In this document: piece by piece, positions 26,058-35,891 of the stretch | Position numbering within the stretch: position 1 is the first letter of the stretch | Layout: every line of letters starts with the position of its first letter | DNA from: SSEF01 sp964604195 | GTDB lineage: Bacteria; Patescibacteriota; Minisyncoccia; Moranbacterales; UBA1568 | NCBI GenBank assembly: GCA_964604195.1 | Contig: CAZRXW010000002.1 | Coordinates: forward strand, 1-59,131 | Length of the DNA: 59,131 nt | Direction: 5' to 3' | Position numbers and translations under genes: made by a program | Notes under the pieces: generated by a model | Database searches by the model: none | What the model saw: the letters and a program-made list of their open reading frames with translations, nothing else | What the model was told of the DNA's origin: nothing

Positions 26058-27941
26058 TTACTCAAGAATATGACCAGCTGCAACATGAGCCACTGGTACC
26101 TCAATACTTTTTCCAGTGAAGGAATCTTTGGCAATGAAAACACCATTATTAATAAGGTTCGATATCGGTTTCAATCCTCCGGGCGCTGGAATAAAGCTGA
26201 TTTGGAAAACAGCTTGACGAGCATTACTCTCCCCTGGTTCAAGTGACCTAAGATCCCAAACCAGTTCCCCGGTACGAATGTTGTATTTCAGGGAATTACT
26301 CTCACCAGCCAGAACCGATGTAAATTGCACAGAACTTGGAAGAGTCATGGTCCAACGAGCATCATTGAGCGTATTAAGATCAGTCGAGACAGCAAGTCTC
26401 ACTGTATATGTTGTTGTTTCTCCAATTTTTGGCGGAAAAGGTCCTGAATTAGGAAACTGAGCATCAGCATATTCAACCTGTATCAATGGTCTCGCAAAAG
26501 AATTTACCTTAACCAAGCTTTCACTCTGTGGAACAAAAGCCTCCGTATTTTGTCCGTGCGGAAGATCGGGACTATCCAAAGAAACACTGGTCCTAATTTG
26601 AATATTTCGTCTACCCAAATCTGAAAGATTCGATTTGACCTTTACTCCAAAAGAAATATCGCCCTGTTCCCCTGGTTCGAGACTTCGTAATTCCGGGATT
26701 TCTGATGCGCGAAAGACCAGCTGCTGTCTCGAGCGATCATAACTTACTCCTTGAGGAATAGTCATACCTTCCATACTGAGATATTCGGCATCCAGTTTTA
26801 CCGTAGCAACAATATCACGGATACCTACGTTGCTATTATTGCGAAAAAAAATTCGATTCAGCAGAAACTGTCCAGAATCAACTGATCCTCCATTATTATC
26901 TACATCCAAACTCACCGAGAGTGGAGGTGAAAGAACCTTGGTAAGTTTTTCTTCCTGAGCCAAGCTGAGAAATTCTCCGTCACCCTGTTCTTTGCCAAGA
27001 CGAGCAATAAGCCTCCTGGCATCCCCTGCAATTCCCCGTATCTCCCCCTTAATGCTAATCGTTCCCTCTGATCGAGGTTCGAGTCGACTAAGAACCCAAC
27101 GATTCTCTTCTCGAGATGGATTCGGAACGAAGCTTGTAGGAGTAAAGCCCTCTGGATAATCGAGCAGCAACTGGATATTGTCGACCATCTCCGTACTCTC
27201 ATTACGGTATTTGACGACATACTCCAGTGATTGACCCAAAGTAAGCGATGGGGGGCCAGTTATCTCTAACTTGAGGGAAGAGGTATCCACAGCCACCGTC
27301 CACTGCCCTATTACTTCAGTGGGATTTGTAATACCCCTCGGACTCGAACGCAAGACTGCCTTGAAAAACGCGGTCTTCTTTTCAAACGCCTGGAGTGTCC
27401 CTGTAAGCTTCAACTGGCCACTACTCTTCCCAGGAATAACTGGGATTGTGTATGTTGCTCTGGAGAGCGCCAGTTTCCAGCCCCCAGTAGCCTGTGGTTT
27501 GAATGACTCAGGAAAAGTAAGAGAGAGCTCAACATCTGTCAGCCCAAGCAAATTATCATTTTTATAATCAAAGAGAAGAGTAAGTTCATCTCCAGTCTGA
27601 ACCATTTCTGGACCAGTAACCTGGAGATCAACACTAGTAGTATCAAAAAGGAAAAGTCTTTGACCAACAAATCCAGCTAGCATGAACAAAGAAAGAAACC
27701 CTAAAGACAAGATCAAAATAAACTTGCGTCGACGAGCCTTATGCTCCCGTTCCTGTTTTTCCGTTTCCATCGCAGGGGCTAGTTTCTTTGGGGGAGCATC
27801 GGTCCACACAGAGGAGGAGGGGGTGATGTGCTGGTGCTCATGAGAAGCGATAGTGTCACTAATACGATCAGCATCATCCCTTGGCTGAGATGATTGGAAA
27901 TCCCTTTTGTAGACAGCTTTGTTGAGATCTTCAAGAGACAT
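26058..27941 (-). CDS. membrane-anchored surface protein with repeated beta-sandwich domains
   Basis: 627 residues from ATG 27941 (MSLEDLNKAVYKRDF); a longer in-frame start at 28031 would overlap recO. Cytoplasmic N-terminal ~75 residues, one membrane helix (FILILSLGFLSLFMLAGFVG), then an extracellular part with three or four repeats of a DUF11/CARDB-like type: LTFPESFKP, LLDYPEGFTP and WTMTLPSSVQF recur with LEPRSEG, LEPGEQG and LEPGESN turns. Such repeats are adhesion or spacer modules. Downstream of recO by 40 bases. Function inferred only in general terms. Confidence 0.75.
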   Translation of the reverse strand: MSLEDLNKAVYKRDFQSSQPRDDADRISDTIASHEHQHITPSSSVWTDAPPKKLAPAMETEKQEREHKARRRKFILILSLGFLSLFMLAGFVGQRLFLFDTTSVDLQVTGPEMVQTGDELTLLFDYKNDNLLGLTDVELSLTFPESFKPQATGGWKLALSRATYTIPVIPGKSSGQLKLTGTLQAFEKKTAFFKAVLRSSPRGITNPTEVIGQWTVAVDTSSLKLEITGPPSLTLGQSLEYVVKYRNESTEMVDNIQLLLDYPEGFTPTSFVPNPSREENRWVLSRLEPRSEGTISIKGEIRGIAGDARRLIARLGKEQGDGEFLSLAQEEKLTKVLSPPLSVSLDVDNNGGSVDSGQFLLNRIFFRNNSNVGIRDIVATVKLDAEYLSMEGMTIPQGVSYDRSRQQLVFRASEIPELRSLEPGEQGDISFGVKVKSNLSDLGRRNIQIRTSVSLDSPDLPHGQNTEAFVPQSESLVKVNSFARPLIQVEYADAQFPNSGPFPPKIGETTTYTVRLAVSTDLNTLNDARWTMTLPSSVQFTSVLAGESNSLKYNIRTGELVWDLRSLEPGESNARQAVFQISFIPAPGGLKPISNLINNGVFIAKDSFTGKSIEVPVAHVAAGHILE

Positions 27942-27981
27942 ATACTTTATACTACCAGATTTTGATAGAAAAATGACAGAC

Positions 27982-28704
27982 TTATCTACGAATCCACGCA
28001 AGAAACAATCCTCGAAATCGCTCAAGCTCAATCAGTGTTTGTGGCCCTACTAAAATCTTGGTAATTGAAAATAATGGATAACTCCCAAAAATCCTCAGGG
28101 CCTTGATCGCCTCTTCGCTTACTATGATGCCATCACGAACATGGTTTGCGTAACTTAGATTGATGACTCCTCCTTGGCTTGGACTCAAAATATACCGTTG
28201 ACCAGAAAGGAGTTTTTCTCCAGAAAAAACGCACTGTTGAAGCTGAAGTGTATACCCTAAGTGAAACGCTGTCTGAAAAAAGAAACCACTGTCTACGAGT
28301 TGGATCCGCTGAGACTGATCTTCTCGTGCGAACAGCTCCATAGTAAGCAGGTATTGTGCAAGCATATCAAAAAGAATCTGATCTGGTTCATCGGGCTCAA
28401 CTAATTTATCCAAAATATTGAGCGCAGCTACTACCAAACGAAGAACTTCAAAATTTTCACGTGTGGTACCATGAGAATTTTCGAGAATTGCCCCAACTAC
28501 TTTTCCCATCCCTCTCGTCCGTACTATGGTGATATCAACCTCCGAACCCGTTTCGAGAGCACTCGCCAATTTAGCCTCGCTCTTACGCACTCCCTTAGCG
28601 AGAGCAGTGATCTTTCCTGCCTCTCTGGTAAAGAAAGTATAAATACGATCTGTTTCTCCCACCTCTCTTTTTTTCAAAACCAGAGCACGGTATCGATATT
28701 CCAT
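27982..28704 (-). CDS. recO: DNA repair protein RecO
   Basis: RecFOR-pathway protein that loads RecA onto SSB-coated DNA. 240 residues from ATG 28704 (MEYRYRALVLKKREVGETD), the family's typical start; an ATG 18 bases earlier adds a non-conserved tail. N-terminal OB fold (~1-80) and helical C-terminal domain. The four-Cys zinc site of many RecO proteins is absent. Confidence 0.9.
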   Translation of the reverse strand: MEYRYRALVLKKREVGETDRIYTFFTREAGKITALAKGVRKSEAKLASALETGSEVDITIVRTRGMGKVVGAILENSHGTTRENFEVLRLVVAALNILDKLVEPDEPDQILFDMLAQYLLTMELFAREDQSQRIQLVDSGFFFQTAFHLGYTLQLQQCVFSGEKLLSGQRYILSPSQGGVINLSYANHVRDGIIVSEEAIKALRIFGSYPLFSITKILVGPQTLIELERFRGLFLAWIRR

Positions 28705-28757
28705 AAATTCTATCGGTATCAATCAGTATGTCGAGACCACCTTCTAAAAAGAGGGGG

Positions 28758-30308
28758 CTAAAAAACAATTTCATCACCTGCCTGAATTCCTGAAAGAACT
28801 TCGGTCATGCCATCTTTCTCAATACCCGTTTCAATGACTCGATTCTGCTCTCCCCCATTCTCAATAACCCGAACCGTCCACCGGCCACCCTGTAGTTCGG
28901 TTGCATCTGTGGGAATACGCACCACTCCACCATGAGCCGTAGTAGCAACGATAGCATCACCAAGCATCCCCATACGTACAGGAGTTTTGCTTGCCTCAGA
29001 AAGAGTAGTGCGGACCCGAAAATATATTCCTCCGTCTTTCTCAACCTCTTGAGAATCAATTCTAGTGATCACTCCAGAAAAATCTTTCTCTGGATAAGCA
29101 TTGAGGCGCAGTATCACTTGATTTCCAAGAGACACTCCAACAATTTTTTCTTCGGGAATATCAGCTTCGACTTCGAGTACTGGATCAGCCAAAACCACCG
29201 CTGTCTGCCCCGCCTGAACATACTCACCTACTCGCGGAAAAATTTTCTTTACCAACAAATCAGGGAGTGGTGTAGTAAGTGTCGTCTGTTTGAGTTTCTC
29301 TTCAATAATATCCATCTGGCTTTTAGCAGCAGCTGCTACGCTAAGCGCTGCCTCGATATCCTGTTTTTCTGTACCAGCTAGACGGTAATCAAGTTCGCTT
29401 CTAGCAACCGACACTCCTTTGGTGGCTACCTGGTAGGCTGCATCGCTTGTCCCAAGAGCAATAGCTGCCTCAGCTACCGCCGTACGAGCCAAGGACAAAG
29501 ACTCTTTCCAGGCATCAATAGTATCCTGAGAAATAGCACCCGCCGTAAGGGCATTGACTCCTTTACCTACGAGATCCAGATATTCCCGAACAGCATCAAT
29601 ATTTTTTCTTCCCTTCTCAAGATACCGCGCCACATTCCCAGATGCCTTCATGTCATCCACATCATCCTTCCACTCATCAAGCAAATCTCCTATATCTTGG
29701 CGTTCAGATTCAATATCCGATTTTAGACCAGACTCAGTGGGTGTAAAACTCAGAACCGGATTACTGTCTGGGGTAGAAAAAATAACATCAGTCTTGGCGT
29801 GAACAACATCATCAGCCTGAACAAAAGCGTTTGTGACAACGTTGAGCACTTCTTTTTTACTCCCACTAAGCGCACTCTCAGAACTCTGCTTTTTCTGTTC
29901 AAGGATCAAAAGTTCTTCAAAACGAGCTCCCTGTTTCAGTTTTTTCACAATAGCCTGCCCTTCATTGTAGCTTGCCTCAGCTTTCTTAAACTCCAACTCC
30001 CATTCTGTCTTCTCCATCTGAAGAAGAGGCTGATGAGCCCCATTCATTTTTTGACCTTCAACACCCATAACAGCCTCTATCTTCCCGGCAAAAGGAAAGG
30101 AGAGCGAGTATTGTTCTTTGGCTACCACTTTTGCATTTTGCACCCGCACCGAGGGATTGCCTGACTCATACGTGGCTATCACTGTTCGAGATCTGTTCGG
30201 CGTATCAGACCAAAGCCAAGCAAGTTTTTCTGGCCACCAATAAAAGACCACTCCCAGTAGTATTGCTCCTCCGACGACTATGGTAATGATCGGTGCCAAA
30301 AACTTCAT
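28758..30308 (-). CDS. HlyD/MacA-like periplasmic adaptor subunit
   Basis: 516 residues. N-terminal membrane anchor (~7-24, ITIVVGGAILLGVVFYWW), first half-lipoyl motif near 60-95 (YSLSFPFAGKIEAVMGVEGQ), a very long helical hairpin (~100-340), second half-lipoyl motif and beta-barrel (VGEYVQAGQTAVVLADP; LRLNAYPEKDFSGVITRID). The hairpin is longer than in most MacA proteins. It is followed by an ABC ATPase and a MacB-like permease in reverse order of transcription, forming one export set. Confidence 0.9.
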   Translation of the reverse strand: MKFLAPIITIVVGGAILLGVVFYWWPEKLAWLWSDTPNRSRTVIATYESGNPSVRVQNAKVVAKEQYSLSFPFAGKIEAVMGVEGQKMNGAHQPLLQMEKTEWELEFKKAEASYNEGQAIVKKLKQGARFEELLILEQKKQSSESALSGSKKEVLNVVTNAFVQADDVVHAKTDVIFSTPDSNPVLSFTPTESGLKSDIESERQDIGDLLDEWKDDVDDMKASGNVARYLEKGRKNIDAVREYLDLVGKGVNALTAGAISQDTIDAWKESLSLARTAVAEAAIALGTSDAAYQVATKGVSVARSELDYRLAGTEKQDIEAALSVAAAAKSQMDIIEEKLKQTTLTTPLPDLLVKKIFPRVGEYVQAGQTAVVLADPVLEVEADIPEEKIVGVSLGNQVILRLNAYPEKDFSGVITRIDSQEVEKDGGIYFRVRTTLSEASKTPVRMGMLGDAIVATTAHGGVVRIPTDATELQGGRWTVRVIENGGEQNRVIETGIEKDGMTEVLSGIQAGDEIVF

Positions 30309-30314
30309 ATCTTG

Positions 30315-31094
30315 TTATTGTACCACTCCACGCAAAGCATCGTCTCTCCCCTGGACACTCGAGATTTTCCCATCTTTAAAATAAATCTGCCGCATAGCCC
30401 GTGCTGCCTCATCTGGTTCGTGCGTAACGAGAATAATCGTCTTTCCGTACCGCCTATTTACTTGGTACAGGAGATCCATAGTCTTGCGAGAATTTTCTGT
30501 ATCCAGATGAGCCGTTGGTTCATCAGCCAAGATAAGGACCGAGTCCTTGGCCACCGCCCGACCAATAGCAATACGCTGCTGCTCACCCCCCGAAAGCTGC
30601 CTCGGAAAAAGATGGGCTCGATGACTGAGGCCAAGAAGCTCGAATATCTCTCGCGATTTTTCCTTGGCCTCCGCAGCTGTTTTTCCCTGAAGCCGCAGTT
30701 GAAAAATAATATTCTCTTCCGCTGTATAACTCTCAATGAGATTGAAGAATTGAAAAATAAAACCCAAAGAATTTCGTCGAAATTCTGCCTTCTCATGCTC
30801 GGTCATATGTGATACATCACGATCATTGAAGTAAATACTGCCAGCCGTTGGTTCATCCAAAAGTCCCATAACATTGAGAAGGGTACTCTTCCCCGACCCA
30901 GAATGCCCCGTAATAGCAATAAATTCGCCAGGGAAAATATCCAGATCAACTCCCTTGAGAGCAAACACAGGGATACCGCCCTCAAATTGATATTCACGAG
31001 TTACTTGACGAAGACTCAGGATAGCCCGCTTGGGACCGATAGGCTTTGCCAAAGATGAGCTCAGTTCAGAGGGATGATTTTGAGGGAGTTCCAT
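30315..31094 (-). CDS. ABC transporter ATP-binding protein (MacB/LolD type)
   Basis: 259 residues. Walker A GHSGSGKST near 63, Q-loop FIFQFFNLIESYTAEEN, signature LSGGEQQR near 165, Walker B VLILADEPTAHLD, H-loop LVTHEPDEA. Pairs with the permease that ends 2 bases upstream. Typical of lipoprotein-, peptide- or macrolide-exporting MacB systems; substrate unknown. Confidence 0.93.
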   Translation of the reverse strand: MELPQNHPSELSSSLAKPIGPKRAILSLRQVTREYQFEGGIPVFALKGVDLDIFPGEFIAITGHSGSGKSTLLNVMGLLDEPTAGSIYFNDRDVSHMTEHEKAEFRRNSLGFIFQFFNLIESYTAEENIIFQLRLQGKTAAEAKEKSREIFELLGLSHRAHLFPRQLSGGEQQRIAIGRAVAKDSVLILADEPTAHLDTENSRKTMDLLYQVNRRYGKTIILVTHEPDEAARAMRQIYFKDGKISSVQGRDDALRGVVQ

Positions 31095-31096
31095 AA

Positions 31097-32287
31097 TTAG
31101 CGAACGTTACGCATATCATCAATAATCCTCGTGCGAGCAGCAATCCAAACTGGAGCTGAAGCACCAATCAAAGCCGAGGCAAATACGGTGAAGGCCGTCT
31201 GAACAAAGATTGAACTTGTTTCAATAATCCGAAAATCTCCAATCAAAAGTGGGATAGGGTTACTAGCTGACCAAAGTGTAATGAGGGTAAAAAAGAGTGA
31301 GCCAATACTGGTGCCAACAAGGGCATACACAAAGGCTTGAGTAGCATACGCGCACATAATAAAACTCTGAGGTGTACCCATAGATTTGAGGATGCCAATT
31401 TGACGACGCTTCTGATTGACGTCGATATAGATAACAATACTGATCACGAAGAAAATAGTGACGAGAAGCAAGTCACGAATGGAGAGCGTGATAAACTTAA
31501 CCGCTGCCATAATATCGCGGACATATTGTGATTCTTCTTCCCAAGTACGCACTACTACCGAAGGAAACTCGTTCTGAAGCGTACGACTCGCTAGCTCTAC
31601 ATTTACATCTTGGCGTAGTTTGATCACAATTTGAGCATTTCTGCTGGAACTATCAATCTGCTCAAGATCACTCTTCTGGAGGAAGAGCGCATAATTAGGA
31701 GAGAAATTTTTACCATCGATAATCCCTCGAACTCGCATTGGCCGATAGTTGCCAGTAGCCGTTAATACTTGAATCGTATCACCAACATGAAGCGATAGGC
31801 CATCCCCTTCAATTCCTACGAGATCATCCGCCAAACTCTTCCCCAATACTGCTTCATCAGTGTTGTGACTTTCGGTAAAGAAACTCCCCTCTATAACTTG
31901 CTCCTCTAGCCACGTCACACGACTATCATCGGCAGTAGTAATACCGATAGTCCGAAATGGTACCGACTTCTCCTCTTCATAACGCACAACTGTCTGAGCG
32001 TGACTCCGCTTGGAAAAAGCATCCACGGTCGGAAGCAATCTCAGGCGAGACTCGATAATATCACTCTGCCGAATACTCGTATCACCACTCCTCGGCGAAA
32101 TAACAATATCTCCGAGCCAGCCGCGCTCTCCCTCGATAAGCATCGTCCGAAATCCCTCAAGTACTCCTAGGGTAAGCAAGATCGCCGTAGCAGCTGCTGC
32201 TAAAACAGTCAAAATCAAAACAAGCAGAGCCTTGCTGCGGATCGTATCACGAAAGATATAAGAGAAAAACAGGGAAAGCAGGCGCAT
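31097..32287 (-). CDS. ABC transporter permease (MacB/FtsX type)
   Basis: 396 residues. One N-terminal membrane helix (~18-42), a large extracellular MacB-PCD domain (~45-265), then three C-terminal helices with the FtsX motif (IDVNQKRRQIGILKSMGTP). Four membrane segments in all, normal for the family. First gene of the permease-ATPase-adaptor operon. Confidence 0.92.
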   Translation of the reverse strand: MRLLSLFFSYIFRDTIRSKALLVLILTVLAAAATAILLTLGVLEGFRTMLIEGERGWLGDIVISPRSGDTSIRQSDIIESRLRLLPTVDAFSKRSHAQTVVRYEEEKSVPFRTIGITTADDSRVTWLEEQVIEGSFFTESHNTDEAVLGKSLADDLVGIEGDGLSLHVGDTIQVLTATGNYRPMRVRGIIDGKNFSPNYALFLQKSDLEQIDSSSRNAQIVIKLRQDVNVELASRTLQNEFPSVVVRTWEEESQYVRDIMAAVKFITLSIRDLLLVTIFFVISIVIYIDVNQKRRQIGILKSMGTPQSFIMCAYATQAFVYALVGTSIGSLFFTLITLWSASNPIPLLIGDFRIIETSSIFVQTAFTVFASALIGASAPVWIAARTRIIDDMRNVR

Positions 32288-32353
32288 GAATAAAGGCTAT
32301 AGCTCTCCTGCCATTATACCCGCTCCCCTAGGAGGGTGTCGAAACAACGAAGA

Positions 32354-32878
32354 CTACCCAACAAACGACCGCACCTCTCTCATGAGTTCGGCCACTGGCT
32401 TATCCGTGTTAAGAACGAGTTGTTCACCGGGCATATCATGGTAAGAAAAATACTTCAACTGAAAATAATTGGGGGTCAGTCTCTCCTGATCGTGATGCGC
32501 ATGATGACGTGGACGATCATGGATACGTGCTTGGCGCACTACTTCACTCACAGTACACACAATACATTTCAAAGAAACTTGATATCGCTCCATCCACTGC
32601 TCGAAACGAATCACATTTTCACTGTGATCAAACGGGGCTTCCAAAATAATATCAACGCCATTTCGAATTGCATCTTCAGCTAGATCCAGCATAAGGAAGA
32701 TGGACTGCTTCCCTGTTCGAGTACTATCCTCAAGCGTTTTGCCTCCCTCAAGTTCATACAAACGCTCCTTGAGAGCATCTTTATGAAGACAGAATATATT
32801 TAATTCCTGTGAAACAAGCTGCGCGAGCATGGTTTTGCCTGTTCCGCTCTCCCCACAAAAGACAATGATGTGGCTCAT
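32354..32878 (-). CDS. P-loop kinase-like protein (AAA_33/zeta-toxin-like)
   Basis: 174 residues. Walker A GESGTGKT at 8-15, then KDALKERLYEL and DIILEAPFDHSENV, the pattern of small-molecule or nucleoside kinases of the AAA_33 group. A His-rich stretch (RPRHHAHHDQERL) is unusual. Its ATG overlaps the ileS TGA by 4 bases, so it is translated from the ileS mRNA. Substrate unknown. Confidence 0.8.
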   Translation of the reverse strand: MSHIIVFCGESGTGKTMLAQLVSQELNIFCLHKDALKERLYELEGGKTLEDSTRTGKQSIFLMLDLAEDAIRNGVDIILEAPFDHSENVIRFEQWMERYQVSLKCIVCTVSEVVRQARIHDRPRHHAHHDQERLTPNYFQLKYFSYHDMPGEQLVLNTDKPVAELMREVRSFVG

Positions 32879-35793
32879 ATCCGTTTAAGAGAAAATCTGA
32901 AAGCCTCATCGCTGAGCTTGGTAGTTTCTGTATGCTCAGCATCAGTGAGTTCACCTTTTCGCACCTCAGTCGCGAGCACTTCTTTGGCAATCATATCCTG
33001 AAACTTCTCAAAGACTGATTGTTTACCGGTGTAGCCGAGAATAATTCGATCCTCGACATTGAACCCCGCCTTCTTACGGCCTTCTTGAATCGCTCGAATC
33101 ACTTCCCGCGCTTCCCCTTCGAGTTTCAGTTCGGGATATTCTGTAAAATCAATCCAAACAGAAGTATCGGCGGGATTATCTGTAGAACCCTCACTTTCAT
33201 AGTTCTTTACATTCAATTCCTTCATTACAATGCTCTCCAACTCCTTTCCAAGAGAACGGGCATGTACCGCCATTAACGGTTGCCGCACCTTGATTCCATG
33301 TTTCACACGATCATTCAGCCCCTCTGAAACAATAAACCGTGCAAGGCCCATGTCTGCATTCAGCTTTTCATGAACAAGCGATTCATCCACAACGGGATAC
33401 TCAGCGAGATGAACAGATTCTTCACCGGTCAAATTGCGATAGATTTCCTCAGCGATAAATGGTGTGAATGGCGCCATCAGTTTGGAGAGCGTGACGAGGA
33501 CCGTATAGAGCGTCTGATACGCCTGTTCTTTGTCGCCATCGTCCTCGCTCTTCCAAAACCGGTCTCGCGAGCGACGGATATACCAATTGGACAGGTTGTC
33601 GACAAACGGCGTAAAGGCGCGGGTGGCTCGGTTGAGCTCATACTTTTCCATCGCCATATTTACCTCTTTGATGAGTAGTTGAAGTTCCGAAAGAATCCAA
33701 CGATCCAGCAAGTTAGAAGTTGGGGGGTTGGAGTTAGAAGTTTGAGGTATCCACCCATCAATGCTCGCGTATGTCATGAAGAACGAGTACGAATTCCAGA
33801 GCATACGGAACACATTGCGCTGGATATCGGACAATTCGCGTTCAGAGAAGTTGAGATTCTCGGCCGCTACCACCGGTGAAGAAAGGAGGTAGTAGCGCAG
33901 GACATCCGAGCCATACTTATCGAGAATTTCCATGGGGTCCGGATAGTTCTTGAGTTTCTTGGACATCTTGCGACCATCTTCAGCCAGAACGATACCGTTG
34001 ACGATAACATTTTGGAACGCTTTGGTTTCCTTGATCCCCGTCGCAATCACGTGGAGATAGTAAAACCAGCAGCGTGTCTGATCAACACCCTCCGCGATGA
34101 ACTGCGCCGGAAATGCAGCATCGAACTTTTCTTTGTTCTCAAAGGGATAATGCCTCTCACCATAGGGCATCGAACCAGAGTCAAACCAGGTATCAAGGAC
34201 ATCCGGAACGCGCCGCATCACGCTACCACACTTCTCACAGGGAACCATCACCTCGTCCACAACATGTTTGTGGAGATCATCTATTTTTTTTCCAGAAACC
34301 TGCTCAAGTTCCGCTACCGATCCAAAGACCCTCAGTTCACCACAATCACAGCGCCACAGTGGCATAACACTCGCCCAGTAGCGCTGCCGGCTAATGGACC
34401 AGTCGCGTGCGCCCTCGAGCCACTTGCCCCAGCGGCCGGCCTTGATATGCTCAGGTGACCAATTGATATCACTCGCAAGATCAATCATTTTTTCTTTCCT
34501 CTCTGCAACACGAACAAACCAGGATGATGTCGCGTAGTTGAGAAGCGGTGTATCACAGCGCCAGCAGTGGGGGTAGCTGTGTTCGTATTTCTCCTTCGAA
34601 AATAATGTCCCCCGCTGTGCCAAATACTTGAGAATCTCCACATCCATCGCGCTCGGATCATCTTTGCTTTTGACCGGCTTCCCAGCGAAATCCATCACCT
34701 CTCCTTTCATCGTACCGTCCATATTCACATGCTGTACCCACGGCAAATTATTCGCCATCCCGAGCTGCATGTCGTCTTCGCCAAAGGCCGGCGCTTCATG
34801 GGCGATGCCTGTCCCCATGTCAGTCGTCACAAAATCTGCGTAATAGATCTTCCATCCGTTTTCGCGATTCTTCAGTGATTCATCTTTCGCGTAGTAATCA
34901 AAGAGCGGTTTGTAGGCTTTACCAAAAAGTTCGGAGCCTTTGTATTCATCAACAACTGAATATCCCTCCTCACCAAAGATATTTTTCAAACGATCTTTGG
35001 CTACGATAAAACGGACCGCCTCGCCAACTCCCTCATCCTTCTTTTCAATCGTCACATACTCAATGTCCTTATTCACGGCAAGTGCGACATTACCTGGCAG
35101 GGTCCATGGGGTTGTCGTCCATGCCAATACCGAAGTCTTAATTGGTTCACCGACAAGTTCAAACTCCGCCGTCACTGCGAGGTCCTTCACGTCCTTGTAC
35201 CCCTCGGCCACTTCGGACTGCGAGAGAGTCGTCTCGCAACGCGGGCAGATGTGCATGGTGCGATAGCTCTCGTAGATGAGACCTTTGTCCCAGAGTTCTT
35301 TGAACACCCACCAGACGCTCTCCATGAAATCGCGATCCATGGTGCGATAGGCATTCTCCATGTCCGCGAAGCGGCCAAACCGCCGCATCACTTTCTTCCA
35401 TTCATCGACATACTCCAGGACTTTGGAACGGCAAACCTCATTGAACTTAGCCACGCCAAGCGCCTCGATCTCTTTCTTATGACTGATACCCAGTTCCTTC
35501 TCAGCAATATTTTCGATCGGGAGACCATGGCAGTCCCAGCCCCACTTGCGCTCCACCTGGTACCCACGCATAGTCCAGTAACGAGGCACCGTGTCTTTGA
35601 TTGTACTTGCGACGATATGCCCATAGTGCGGCGTCCCCGTGGCAAAGGGCGGGCCATCATAGAAAACATAGCGACCCTTCGGAGAGGGTTTGGTAACTGA
35701 CTTCGCGAAGACGTCTTTGTCCTCCCAATACTGAACGATTTCTTCTTCGAGCTCTGGAAAATTTACTTTGGCATCAACTTTTTTGAATGGCAT
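32875..35793 (-). CDS. ileS: isoleucyl-tRNA synthetase
   Basis: Charges tRNA-Ile; 972 residues. HIGH-like GTPHYGHIVAST near 52-60, editing (CP1) domain with LAWTTTPWTLPGN, KMSKKLKNYPDP for KMSKS, and the C-terminal anticodon-binding domain. Zinc-like Cys pairs occur at CDCGELRV and CEKCGSVM. The extended C-terminal domain fits the eukaryotic-like IleRS type common in CPR. The first codons (MPFKKV) are repeated at the start of the upstream NYN gene. Confidence 0.97.
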   Translation of the reverse strand: MPFKKVDAKVNFPELEEEIVQYWEDKDVFAKSVTKPSPKGRYVFYDGPPFATGTPHYGHIVASTIKDTVPRYWTMRGYQVERKWGWDCHGLPIENIAEKELGISHKKEIEALGVAKFNEVCRSKVLEYVDEWKKVMRRFGRFADMENAYRTMDRDFMESVWWVFKELWDKGLIYESYRTMHICPRCETTLSQSEVAEGYKDVKDLAVTAEFELVGEPIKTSVLAWTTTPWTLPGNVALAVNKDIEYVTIEKKDEGVGEAVRFIVAKDRLKNIFGEEGYSVVDEYKGSELFGKAYKPLFDYYAKDESLKNRENGWKIYYADFVTTDMGTGIAHEAPAFGEDDMQLGMANNLPWVQHVNMDGTMKGEVMDFAGKPVKSKDDPSAMDVEILKYLAQRGTLFSKEKYEHSYPHCWRCDTPLLNYATSSWFVRVAERKEKMIDLASDINWSPEHIKAGRWGKWLEGARDWSISRQRYWASVMPLWRCDCGELRVFGSVAELEQVSGKKIDDLHKHVVDEVMVPCEKCGSVMRRVPDVLDTWFDSGSMPYGERHYPFENKEKFDAAFPAQFIAEGVDQTRCWFYYLHVIATGIKETKAFQNVIVNGIVLAEDGRKMSKKLKNYPDPMEILDKYGSDVLRYYLLSSPVVAAENLNFSERELSDIQRNVFRMLWNSYSFFMTYASIDGWIPQTSNSNPPTSNLLDRWILSELQLLIKEVNMAMEKYELNRATRAFTPFVDNLSNWYIRRSRDRFWKSEDDGDKEQAYQTLYTVLVTLSKLMAPFTPFIAEEIYRNLTGEESVHLAEYPVVDESLVHEKLNADMGLARFIVSEGLNDRVKHGIKVRQPLMAVHARSLGKELESIVMKELNVKNYESEGSTDNPADTSVWIDFTEYPELKLEGEAREVIRAIQEGRKKAGFNVEDRIILGYTGKQSVFEKFQDMIAKEVLATEVRKGELTDAEHTETTKLSDEAFRFSLKRI

Positions 35794-35797
35794 AGGC

Positions 35798-35825
35798 TTG
35801 ACAAATTGATAATTCAGAGTATACT
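35798..35825 (+). promoter_or_regulatory. near-consensus plus-strand promoter upstream of ileS
   Basis: TTGACA (35798-35803), 16-base spacer, TATACT (35820-35825). Points away from ileS into a short hairpin unit. TATACT lies in the palindrome GAGTATACTC, so a minus-strand promoter could use the same -10, though its -35 is poor. Confidence 0.65.
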
Positions 35826-35831
35826 CGGGTT

Positions 35832-35891
35832 AGATCACTACGGAAAAGACCCTCGTGCGGATACGTCCTCACTGGGGGCTTTTCTTTTTTA
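35832..35891 (+). ncRNA. possible ~60-base hairpin RNA antisense to the ileS leader
   Basis: From the predicted start, AAAAG(A)CCCTCGTG pairs with CAC(T)GGGGGCTTTT, then TCTTTTTT. The whole unit is little more than promoter plus terminator. It may be a small RNA opposing the ileS leader, or just a bidirectional terminator for the NYN gene, which ends at 35889. Confidence 0.35.
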
